64,000 nucleotides of DNA from Syngnathus acus (Eukaryota > Chordata > Actinopteri > Syngnathiformes > Syngnathidae). The translations under genes and the position numbers were made by a program. Below are positions 10,571 through 20,998 of the stretch, in pieces; position 1 is the first letter of the stretch, and each line of letters begins with the position of its first letter. The stretch covers positions 3,223,956 through 3,287,955 of the forward strand of contig NC_051095.1 of NCBI RefSeq assembly GCF_901709675.1, in the 5' to 3' direction. The notes beneath the pieces are model-generated. The model had not been told where the DNA came from, searched no databases, and was given only the letters and a program-made list of their open reading frames with translations.

Positions 10571-13180
10571 ATGAATTTACTTGCATTCTTTGTTTTGGCT
10601 GTGCAACTATACAGCGTGACGCCTGGTAAGTTGGACTTTTCGGTTTATTATTCGAAAGATTGACGCTCTTGATTTGGAAGTGACGCAGTCATTATTGTTT
10701 ATTGCTTTCGTTTTCGCCACTCGTCTGTTGCGTCGGCATTTTAAGTTCTTTCACCTGAACGCCCGTTTTGTCGGAGTTATACGGGAATACATAGCTATTA
10801 TTATAAATGTAAGAAAGTTGGAAAACTTGAAAATGGCACAAATCAAGGTGATATGCCTCAGAATAGATATGTAATCGATGAAATGTGGAAAAGCCTACGC
10901 ACAAGAATGAAATGTTGTACAGGGGAGTCTTTGCAATTCATAATTAACATTTCACAGTCATGGCAATAAAAATGTGTCTCATCTTTCAGAAAAAAACATT
11001 GTATAGCCTCCTTACATTATAATGTCGATAAGAGTCATCATGTCTCCGTAAATGATATAAGGCAGTTCTTTTGTTCAGACAAGTGACATTTTTTTTAGAT
11101 GTTACCTGCTGACAGTTTCGACTGTGAGGAAGACTGGAGACACAGTCGAAACTGTCAGCAGGTAACATCTAAAAGTTGTACTAAGTTCATCTTGTTTTTC
11201 CTTTTCAATTACTTCACTGGTTCTTCTATATCAAACAAATTATTTTAGGTGTATTTACCTGACATGTTCTTCCGCCGAAACATGTCAGGTAAATACACCT
11301 AAAATAATTTGTTTGATATAGAAGAACCAGTGAAGTAACATCTAAAAGTGTTTCACTTGTCTGAACAAAAGGATTTCCTCATATTATTATTGGATTTTTT
11401 GTCTGCAAATTAAAGAGAATGGCAAAAGTTATGTCATTAGATTTCTTTCATCAGTGGATGTTAGTCACTGCTGAGGGGCATCGAATATCTCGCTTAGGGC
11501 GTCACACTGAAATCTTAACATATTAACAACTGAAAGAAAAAAACATAGGCAGGTTGTCAAATTCAAGTTTGACAAGTTTGTGCGGAAGAACGCGTTTGGA
11601 GAAACATGACAGTTCCAATTTCAAGTGCTGCAAAGTTCCATCTGCAGGCAGAATCATTGAAACTATGAAGATTGATTTGATCATGTGTGTCATTTTTGTG
11701 TTTGCCTTCCAGTCATTCACACGCTCAATTATTTCACGACGGCCTCTCAAGTTGCAAAGCTACCAGAGTACTGGGAGGCCGCGTATGTTGACGGCGTTCA
11801 GATTCTGCACTTTGACAGCAACCACAGGAAAGCAAAAGCGAAACAAGACTGGGTGGACAAAATCACAGAAGATGATCCGCACTACTGGGAGAGCGAGACG
11901 GCGGGCAGTATTCAGGCTGAGCAGTACTTCAAAGTCAACATTGAAACCGCTAAAAAGCGCTTCAACCAAACTGGAGGTTCTTTTACGTCCAACCTTCTGC
12001 TCGTCAAATGACACTTTTTTTGTCACTGCTGGCTTCTCTCTGATCATCGTCCTCGCTGAATCTTGTGCGCCATCCTTTCAGGTGTTCACATGCTTCAGAG
12101 GATGTTCGGCTGTGAATGGAATGATGAGACTGGGGAGGTTGATGGTTGGCAGCACCTCAGTTACGATGGAGAAGACTTCATATCATTTGAGCTGAAGACG
12201 ATGAGCTGGATCGCAGCACATCCGCAAGCTTTCATCACCAAACTCAAGTGGGACCAAGACGACGGGTACAATCAAGTCATGAAGAATGTTCTCACTGAGG
12301 CGCTTCCTTTTGAGTTGAAAAAGCACGTGAGCAACGGGAGGGAGTTCCTGACCAGAACCGGTACATTGTCCTCTCACGCCTTCTCTGCGTCTTTCAAGCT
12401 CACACACTGTGTCCATCTTTGACGCTCTTTCAAGTTGTTTCTTTTCCTCCATGCGCATCCTCCACTCTTCTCTCCATCTTTGCGCGCAGAGCTTCCCACA
12501 GTGTCTCTCCTGCAGAAGACTCCTTCCTCTCCAATCACCTGCCACGCCACGGGTTTCTACCCCAGGACGTCGGACCTCTTTTGGAGGAAGGACGGCGAGC
12601 AGATTCACGAGGACGTGGAGATGGGGGAGACCCTCCCCAACCACGACGGAACCTTCCAGACCACGGCCGACCTGAAAGTGGAGCTGACGCCCGCCGCGGA
12701 GGGCCGCTACGAATGCGTGTTCAAACTGGATGGCGTCCGGGAGGAGATGGTCACCAAGCTGTACGCCAGAAGCATCCTGAGCAACGCGCGCATCCAGGGT
12801 GAGCCACGCGTCGGACACGGCTCGGCGTCACGCCGACAGTCGTTCACGTGTCTCGTTTTGTTGCCATGTGAAGAAGAGGAAGACAGGAAGAAGGCGGTGG
12901 CCATCGCTGTCCCGCTGGTGGTCCTGGCTCTGGTGGCGATGGCGGTGGCGGCGGGGGTGTTCCTGGCCAAGCGTCCCAAAAGCCAACAAGGTGAACGACG
13001 ACACAAACGTTTGCTCCGTTTGTGGCGATTCCTAATCTCCTCTCGCTTCTCTTCCATTTCAGCCAATTACGCTCCAGCTTGTAAGTGAGACGTCTTCCGC
13101 TTGCTGTTTTGAAAAAATGCCTTGAATGTATTTTCTTTTATGCTCCCTCAGCCAGCGCCTCATCTTCTGAGCAGGATTGA
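10571..13180 (+). CDS. MHC class I heavy chain, copy 2 (complete)
   Basis: Complete gene, 356 residues deduced. Exons: signal peptide 10571-10625, alpha-1 11713-11976, alpha-2 12082-12360, alpha-3 12490-12798, transmembrane 12874-12990, tail 13063-13080 and 13152-13180. Exon lengths equal those of copy 3 exactly. The leader begins MNLLAFFVLAVQLYSV; an in-frame ATG at 10562 would add MVK. The transmembrane run is in VPLVVLALVAMAVAAGVFLA, followed by KRPKS and a short Ser-rich tail. As in copy 1 the alpha-2 helix lacks the canonical cysteine (EALPFELKKH), and positions equivalent to Tyr159 and Trp167 are Val and Glu. Its promoter also lacks the Y-box found in copy 3. Sequence outside the groove is nearly identical to its neighbours, so this is a recent duplicate. 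It may be non-classical or poorly expressed, which is inference. Confidence 0.95.
11093..11337. repeat. Paired foldback elements, MHC copy 2 intron 1
   Basis: Same two hairpins as in copy 1. The second is shortened: its central stretch including AGATCT is lost, leaving arms of about 60 bp. Confidence 0.75.
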
Positions 13181-14019
13181 ATGAACCCCACTAAGGTTGA
13201 AGGGATGTCTTCTTTTCTTGGGTGCCACGCTTGATTGAATCATCGCATTCCAACTGTATGAAATATTTGGAAATGTTTCTTATTTCAAATTGAAGTGCAA
13301 CAGTTTTACAAGTGCAGTGAATTCTAATTGTATTTACTTCACTAGTTCTTCCAAATACCGCTAGAGGGAGCCAACATACCACAAGTAATATCTGCATCAC
13401 ACGTTGCTTTTTTTTAAGTGCTTTTTTGTTAAGCGAACTACTGATCAATTTGATATAAGTTTGAGTATCATTATAAAAATGTTTGAAATGAGGTTTCTGG
13501 TCACTGTATTTTCACTTGTGGATATATAATTTAGCAAGGATAAGCAAAAAATTTATGATAAAGAACACGTCTTTTTTCTGTTGTCTTCTAAAAAAAACAT
13601 ACAAAACACATTCCTATTTACAGAGAAGTCCATGTGGAGTTTATTTTGTTATTTTTATTTTATTTATCTCCGTCATTGATGTGTATTTTGATCAATAGAC
13701 AATTCAACTTTAGCAAGTAAACGCATATTTACATAATTATGCTTGAGAAGGAACAAGATGAAGAAAATCTTATAGTTCCTGCCCCCTTCCACATAATAAT
13801 AAAATAAAACAACATAATAAGTGCAAAACTTCATCAAGTACAAACCAAACACCTCACGAGAAAATATATACAAAACCAGACAAGAAATAACTAAATTCAT
13901 AAATATAAAGCGAAATGTCGACACTTACGGCTGTCCATATAATCTTATTGTTCTGTCGTTTCAGATTTTTTTCAATTGGAATATATTTATACAATACTTT
14001 ATCTCATTGAAAAGAGAAG

Positions 14020-14214
14020 GTACGAATAGAAATCGATGGAACTGAGATTGAAAGGGTGCAGGAAAACAAATTTCTTGGGGTTATAATAGATGACAGGCTG
14101 AGTTGCTGAGTCAGACTATGGAGCAGTGTAAGTGAGGAACTCAAGCAAAGTCCAAATATCCACCAGTTTAAAAAAATTTTCAAAAATATGTTGTTTAGCA
14201 GGTACAAGGACTAA
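14020..14214 (+). mobile_element. LINE ORF2 remnant, unit 2
   Basis: Duplicate of the unit 1 remnant with the same internal deletion, so it was inserted and degraded before the array duplicated. Confidence 0.65.
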
Positions 14215-14524
14215 AAATGCCAAATGGCTACACAAAAGCAAAAATAAAACAGGATAACAAGTTGAAAGTGTGTAGATTTATACGTTGAATCATTAGTTTA
14301 TTGGATAAACTGAGAAAGTGGTAGGAATCTAAAAAGGTATGCTTCTTCCTACTTCTTTTCGAGCATTCTTTGCTATTGATTTTTCTCAGTTTGTTGGTTT
14401 GTTTGTTTGTTGTACAGACTTACATATGACACTTTAGTGTTATTTGTTTTATTTTCTATCTTTTTAAGTTTTAAATATGTTCGAAATAATAATAATAATA
14501 ATAATAAACTTTATTTGTATAGCA

Positions 14525-15813
14525 CAGGGATGGGCAAACTACGGCCCGCGGGCCACATCCGGCCCACGGGACCGTTTAATCCGGCCCGCCAACCCTGAAT
14601 TAATTGTATTAAACTTTTTTTTTTTTGTCATTTTGCCTGCAATGACTGCGTTTCCCCAGTAGATGGGGAACCGCTCGCCTGCGCATTTACTACCGGAAGC
14701 CGTGTCAGAAAGCTCGGTGCACACTCACAAGTGCGTGTACGTACGTACTCAGTAGTACGGACATGGCGCACTCGCGCTCTATTTGTATCAGTCCCGAATT
14801 TAGAGCGTGGGCTGTGACGACAGCATTCTTGTAATTCGCTCGCTGAGCTTTCAGATACAGTTTGACGCTAAAGCCACCCACAAACCTTCCCCTGGAATCC
14901 TTCCATTAAAATGAGTGGCCCGAAGAAAAGAAGTGAGTGCCGAATGTTAAAAGAGTGGCCAATTTGGCTCGACGTACGCGACGTGACGTTCAGCCACATC
15001 AACCCGTCACAGATCGAGGTAAACGGATCTCTCCTAAGAATTGCCACAACAAATTTTACTCCAGACTATGATGCACTAGCAAAAAAGGGAGACCAACAAC
15101 ACTGTTCCCACTGAAAATGAAGGGGAGGCTCTCAAGTTTGTTGTAAAAAAAATGCATTTTGAATATGATTTGTACACATAGCAGGGATTGAAACTAGCGA
15201 CCATTCTCATTTTCAAACAATGCAGGATGCTCAAGGACATTGATGCACCACCTGTTTGCGACTAATCTTAACCTGTAAAGTTCTTACGGCTTACTTTAAG
15301 GAAGTGTTTCCCGTTTCCTCACCTCTGTTACCAGGTGTTTGTGAGTTAAAACTCTGCTCTGATGTTCAGATACCCCTTACCGTGTTGCCGTTTTGATTAC
15401 TTTATTTGGATGTATGCTTTCACCGATTCTTCAAGATGATATATTTGGTCAGAATGTTTGCTGTTTGATGTGATCTCATAAGATAAACATTTTTCATTAA
15501 TCTGACCTGCAGGCACTGAAGTGATGGAGACTGTTATTCATAATAATAGTGTCGTATTTTATGAGAATCACTGATAGCAGTTTTTTAATGATTTTTTTTT
15601 TAAATGCTGTTAAATGCATTTGTTTTCAAAAAACTTGTTTGGAATATCCATGCTTTACTACCTACTAAAGGCCAAAATCTTTTATGCAATGACCTTTACA
15701 GGTCGCTTATATTACTTCACACAAACACTACGTCCATCTGCTCCTGGTTCGGCCCTCCGGTCCAAATTTAGAACCCAGTTCGGCCCGCGAGTCAAAAAGT
15801 TTGCCCACCCCTG
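14525..15813 (+). mobile_element. Internally deleted hAT element, unit 2
   Basis: Copy of the unit 1 element, same deletion (transposase remnant 14911-15114). One extra A near its 3' end opens a frame running from the hAT end into the BEL/Pao frame. Confidence 0.75.
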
Positions 15814-16909
15814 GTCTAAGTCTAAGTCAAGCGCCCGACTGAACGGCCTCTCCCTCAACTCAGTGCTTCTCACAGGGCCCGACCTGAATAACACTCTGCT
15901 TGGCGTGCTGCTGCGTTTCAGGAAATATCTCATTGCTGTCACTGTGGACATCCAGCAGATGTTTTATGGATTCCTGGTGAGGCATGAGCACAGAGATTAC
16001 CTCAGATTTCTGTGGCACAATGACCTGTCTAAAAAGGTTCAAGAGTACCGCTTGCGGGTACTACACGTCTTCGGCAACAGCCCATCGCCTGCAGTAGCCG
16101 TCTATGGACTACCACGTGCTGCTCAGAAAGGTGAAGCAAGGTATGGCACTGACACAACACATTTCTACGTTGATGATGGACTCGTGTCACTGCCCACCGA
16201 GTCTGCTGCCATAGACCTGCTGAAACGTACCTGTGCCTCACTCGCCGAGTCTAATTTGAGGCTGCGCAAAATAGCATCAAACCGTGTCACAGTGATGAAA
16301 GCTTTCGAACCTGAAAAACTGGCCTCTGGCATTAGAGAGCTGGGGCAGGACGATGATTCTCTCCCTGCGCAGAGGAGCCTAGGCTTATGCTGGGACATTA
16401 ACACAGACATGCTCACCTTTGAGGTAGCCATTGCTGATAAGCCTTACACTCGCCGTGGGGCGCTGTCAGTTGTCAACAGCGTCTTCGACCCTCTGGGTCT
16501 GGCCGCCCCAGTGACCATCAAAGGCAGGCTGCTACTGACACAAAAGCCAGAACTGCTTGCTCCTCCGGGCGAGTTTGCGGGTTTAGACCTTCTGAGAGGC
16601 CAGTGGAGGCAAGTGCAGGCGCTGGCGAACGAATTCTGGAACCGTTGGAGAAGTGAGTACCTGAGCACTCTCCATCCAAGACGTAAATGGCACAGGACAC
16701 GCCGCGACCTTCAACCTGGGGACATTGTGCTGCTAAAGCAAACTCAAGTGCCAAGGAATGAGTGGCCGATGGCTATGGTCATATCCACCTCCGAGAGCAG
16801 CGATGCAAGGGTCCGGAAGGTTGAGGTGAAAACATCATCCCAAGGCACCTCGAAGACTTACCTGCGGCCCATTTCTGAAGTGGTCCTTCTCATGGAAAAG
16901 GCGGATTAA
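15814..16909 (+). pseudogene. BEL/Pao pol remnant with open RT-DUF5641 frame, unit 2
   Basis: Same deleted element as unit 1 but continuous. With upstream hAT sequence the frame opens at 15614 and runs 431 codons to 16909. Reverse transcriptase landmarks (VDIQQMF, FYVDDG) are intact; RNase H and integrase are missing. It cannot be autonomous. The open frame is more likely chance survival than a host gene, but no stop interrupts it. Confidence 0.8.
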
Positions 16910-16972
16910 AAGTGGACTGAGAAAAAGGAAAGTAGTTTCAAAGGTTCGTGGCATTACATGCCAGACGGGGAG

Positions 16973-17386
16973 TGTTCTGCCCTCAGAATTGTTTTCATGA
17001 TGTAAGAAATGTTTTCTATGTAAAGAATCATACACAATGGTTATTTGTCGTTCGGAAGCAAACCGGAAGTGTATTTTGAAATGCACCGGAAGCTGCGCAT
17101 GTTTTTGTTGAAGCGACTTGACAACTGATGAGTTACTCGCGTCATCTAAGCGAATCTTTCTCCTCTCCTTATGCTCACGGAATCAACGGCTGTAAGTTAT
17201 CATTGTTTTATTGGATAACTTTATTATTGTTTATAAGATAAGAAGAAGATTCATGGGAGAAACTAAGTGTGTTTGTTGTTTCACTTGCAGTTTCACTCGT
17301 TGTGTTTAACACTGAACAGAAATAAAGGGAGCAAGACGCTCTGAATCCTGGCTCAAGTGAGTTGGGCTGGCTGATGATGTGTGACA
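16973..17386 (+). mobile_element. 3' LTR of the BEL/Pao element, unit 2
   Basis: Counterpart of 6661-7071 with a few substitutions and small indels; TG...CA termini kept. Confidence 0.75.
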
Positions 17387-17420
17387 ACGTACACGAAGTA
17401 TATTAAAGCTTGGCGTACAT

Positions 17421-17730
17421 CTGTGTCAAACTCAAGGCCCGGGGGCCAGATACGGCCCGCCACATCATTTTATGTGGCCCGCAAAGACAAATTGTGCATC
17501 AAATTCGTGTCATTACTAGAATTGTCTTCACTTTTAATATCTTTTTTTTTTTTTAATATTTTACCAGTTTTTACTCGTCTGATTTGAAAACGAGTTATTT
17601 GTCAGTTTGTTTTGTAGCTTTTACTGGATATAATATGAGGTGCTCATACATTAATTTGGGTTGACAGTCATAATGGCCCTCCGAAAGAAGTTATGACTAC
17701 AATGCGGCTCGCGAAGAAAATGAGTTTGAC
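17421..17730. mobile_element. hAT-type MITE, 3' end broken, unit 2
   Basis: Same element with the left GCGTACAT at 17413-17420. Its right terminus stops at GAGTTTGAC and is replaced by about 100 bp (17731-17832) of other sequence that includes an inverted copy of the flank. Confidence 0.75.
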
Positions 17731-18006
17731 TCATTGTTTGACTCATGAGGTCATTCCTCAACAGTTCACTTTAGTTATTACAAAGACTTCAATATAAAGA
17801 GACGTAATAACTCACTTTGGTATTATGTACGCCGTACATTATACCAAAGTGAGGCATATGCAGATATGATTTTTGTCCACTTGGGGTCACCGTTCTCACG
17901 CTTAACAGTAGGATTGTGTCTGTGCTTGAATGCGTTTTTGGACTTGATACACGCTTTTAGCTGATCATAGCGAACATCTGTTGTTGTTTTTTCTCCGCTC
18001 TCTTAG

Positions 18007-18633
18007 GAGCTCCTGACTCTGGAAGCTTCGAATTCCGCCCTGGAAAAGGAAATCAAAGCGTTAAAAAAAGAGATCCGTCACTACAACAGCGCCCTGGAGC
18101 GCCACCGGCCCTTTTGTGTCCTCCGAGGTTCCGTGCAGGTGGACGCCCTCCAGACTTCCACGTCTGTCACCTCCAAAGTGGAGCTTGGTGAAAACCCTCA
18201 TCCAATGCCCTCATCTGATTTAGTCCCTTCCTCCCTGTTTACACACGCTCCTCATTCGCTGTTTAGCAATGACGCCCACATAGAATTGCCCTCGTCCACC
18301 TTCTCCACGCTTCACCCCGAAGACATCCTCTCAGTCACATCTGAAATGTTCCCCATTGAAGATCCGGGAGCGCCGCCGCTCGACCCGCATCAATACAAGA
18401 ACGCTTTAATATCGGCGCAGACCAACGGCGATGGGACCTTAAAGCCGAGTCAGATAACGCCTACGCTCGAGTCCCTGCCGTGTTCGATTCCCGTTCCGCC
18501 CAACACTCCAGACGGATTTTTCCCTTTAAACACACCTTTGGTGGAGCCGTACCCGGAAGAGCTGTCGCTATCTACCTTCCTGGAGGAAAATGACTGGATT
18601 CTGAGTGCGGACAATAATCCCACCACTCTTTAA
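18007..18633 (+). CDS. BATF/AP-1-family terminal exon (leucine zipper plus C-terminal tail), unit 2
   Basis: Last exon of a bZIP gene after a TTAG acceptor at 18003-18006; 208 codons then TAA. It opens with a zipper, ALEKEIKALKKEIRHYNSAL, followed by ERHRPFCVL, the zipper-end motif shared by BATF, ATF3/JDP2 and FOS proteins; the LEKE.KALKKEI pattern is closest to BATF. The tail is Pro/Ser/Thr-rich with acidic patches (FLEENDW near the end), unlike the short tail of BATF, so a BATF2-like protein is possible. No exon for the basic DNA-binding region is visible in the preceding 4 kb, which is filled by transposons. It is either a dominant-negative type product or an orphan exon. The downstream poly(A) hexamer is AATAGA, not AATAAA. 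Confidence 0.65.
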   Translation, partial: ELLTLEASNSALEKEIKALKKEIRHYNSALERHRPFCVLRGSVQVDALQTSTSVTSKVELGENPHPMPSSDLVPSSLFTHAPHSLFSNDAHIELPSSTFSTLHPEDILSVTSEMFPIEDPGAPPLDPHQYKNALISAQTNGDGTLKPSQITPTLESLPCSIPVPPNTPDGFFPLNTPLVEPYPEELSLSTFLEENDWILSADNNPTTL

Positions 18634-18969
18634 GGTCAACCAAAAAAAAAGGTCGTGGTGGTCTTTTTTTGACCTAAGTACCCGTGGAAACTACAGGATT
18701 ATGGCACGGGGCCTCTTTACTTTCACTTGTGTTCACATGTGTTATTTCCTTTTTTCAAGAGGGGGGGGGGGGGGCTGGGGACACATTCTATGTTCATTTG
18801 CATATTTATTTATTTAATCTCAATGAGTAACATTGGCTGTCAACTGATCCTCTGATTTCACAGTTATTTTTTGGTGCAATTTTCGCAAAGCAGCTATTGT
18901 GAACTAACTAAATGAAGAGTAATAGAAATGGCTTGATTAGAAATATTAGATTTCTGATGCTTCATTTTT

Positions 18970-19945
18970 AAAGGTAAGAGATAAGCGAGGATTTTCAAAC
19001 TAGTTTCTGAGTAGGGTTTTATAGTAGGCTTAGGGTTTCAGACTACAATTAGGGTTTCAAAGTAGGGTTTTAAAAGGGGGTTATGGTTTCTAATTAGATT
19101 TTCAAACTAGGGTTGGAGTTTTAAATTCAGGCTTTCAAAGTAGCGTTTTAACTTACATTTAGTTTAAAATTGGGGTTTTCATTACATTTATTTATTTTGT
19201 GGCAGAGGTCTTTTTGAAATATGCTGGGAACAACACAAAAAAAGTCATTGGCATTTCATTGCTTTAGAGATTTTTATTGTATGTGATCAATGAATTCGGT
19301 ACCGCCCTCCAGTTTGAGACGCAGACTGACGCCATCTTGTGGTCACAAGTGGTTCTGTCTTAGGATGCACGTTCATTGTACATCGTTACAAAACGTGGAA
19401 ATTTTTTTTCTAACTAACAAAAAACTGTCCTGTACATGGTCATTTTATCAATCAAAAAATAGGAACAAGGTGATGTTTTTGTCATTTGTGATGTCATGAT
19501 GACTTAGTTTCTTTGCGGATTTGTCTCTGAACTAAGAACTGAACAAGTTCGTTAAGTACGGTTTCAAACTAGGGTTAGGGTTTTCAACTATGGTTTCTAA
19601 CTAAGGTTACGGTTTTAAACTAGGGTTTCAAATTAGATTTAGGTTTTCAAAGTAGGGTTTCATACTAAGGACACGGTTTCAAAGTAAGGTTTAAAGCTCG
19701 GGTTTAAAACTAGGGTTAGGGTTTTAAAGTAGGGTTTAAAACTAAGTTTAGGGTTTCAAAGTAGGTTTTAAAACTAGGATTAGGGTTTCAAAGTAGGGTT
19801 TCATATTAGGGTTTGGGTTTCAAATGAAGGTTTCATACTAGGGTCAGGGTTTCAAAGTAGGGTTTAAAGTTAGTTTGAAACCCTGGTTTAAAATCCTAAC
19901 CCTAGTTTGAAACATTACTTTGAAACCCTAACCCTGTCAATTTTA
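18970..19945. repeat. Telomere-like degenerate minisatellite, unit 2
   Basis: Duplicate of the unit 1 tract with the same two blocks and the same orientation flip, here near 19875. Confidence 0.75.
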
Positions 19946-20829
19946 ACATAAATACATACAAAAAAAATTTGTGTATCAATAAATGTATAATAAACCTTAT
20001 CCTTAGTTCATTAACTAATAGTTTCAAACATCTAAATACTATATTAATAGTATAACTGACATACAGAAAATCTATATAAATATAAATGTGTGTGTGTGTT
20101 GTGGGTAACATGTAGATGTAGCTAAAGTATACATTCAGGAAATATGTTTTTAGAACTCTTTTATTATTATAACAACATTTATACAACAAGGTACAAGTGT
20201 ACATACTGTAAATATGTTTTTAGAAATATTTTCTTATTATAAGATTTTTTAGAACAAGGTACGACACTGTAAATATGCTTTTGGACCTCTTATTATTATA
20301 ACAACTTTTTTTAAAACAAGGTACAAGTGTACGTACTGCATTGTGTGGTAAAAATTTAAATAAAATCGAACTAAAAATCTAACTTAAACGCAGGTACCTG
20401 AGTACAAATATAAGATCTTAAAAGGGCACGTTTCTTTCTTTTATATTACACATCCTTTTTTTTTTTGGTAAACAAAACTGGCCATAGTTGAATCTTTCAC
20501 CCAGCGCTCCACTTTTCCACATGCAATATGGCGGCAAAGTTGACCTACGTTCAGCAATCAAACTGGGTTTATGGATATTTTCAATGATAAAAGCCCTCGA
20601 CGATCACGTGATTTCACGGAAACCCAAACTTTAATTTACGTTGTAGTTACGCAGCCCACCAGGGGGCGGCGCTGTTTCAACGAGTGGTTTATATATATAT
20701 ATATATATGTGAATATATTTTAAGACGCGCACGCACACACACGCACAGTCATATGCGGGAGTCGAACTCATGGTCCATGCACACAAGACAGTCGAGCCAT
20801 CCCCACACACAGTTTATTAACATACTGCA
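19946..20829. other. Intergenic region upstream of MHC copy 3
   Basis: Same content as 9537-10420: short AAGGTACAAGTGTAC repeats, YY1-like and E-box motifs, TA run and tRNA-like remnant. No gene seen. Confidence 0.5.
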
Positions 20830-20870
20830 GGACTGAGTGACGTCATCGCCGGGCTGAACTCCAATTGGCT
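20830..20870 (+). promoter_or_regulatory. SXY-like MHC promoter module, copy 3
   Basis: TGACGTCA at 20838-20845 fits an X2/CRE site, and CCAATTGG at 20861-20868 contains the ATTGG of a Y-box. They are 15 bp apart and about 135-160 bp upstream of the start codon. Vertebrate MHC class I promoters use an X-Y module bound by RFX, CREB/ATF and NF-Y with NLRC5. An X1 half is not clear. Assignment is from motif, spacing and position only. Confidence 0.6.
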
Positions 20871-20998
20871 TGCCTGAGAGGTAATCGAAGCGCGTCCTGC
20901 GCTTCGCTGTTGTTCCGCGTTCGCCTCTTGGACGACAAGTCGCAACTTTGACCGAATAGCCTGCTTGACTAAAATCGAAAAACACATTGATGGTTAGA

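Larger units (their letters stand above)
1..10693 (+). repeat. Tandem unit 1 of the MHC array
   Basis: Base 1 corresponds to 10694 and 21122, all inside MHC intron 1. Colinear similarity continues through the MHC gene, transposon block, zipper exon and telomere-like tract up to the promoter of the next MHC gene. Differences from unit 2 are small indels, an extra intron-1 duplication (677-1292) and lesions in the zipper and retroelement frames. Confidence 0.9.
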
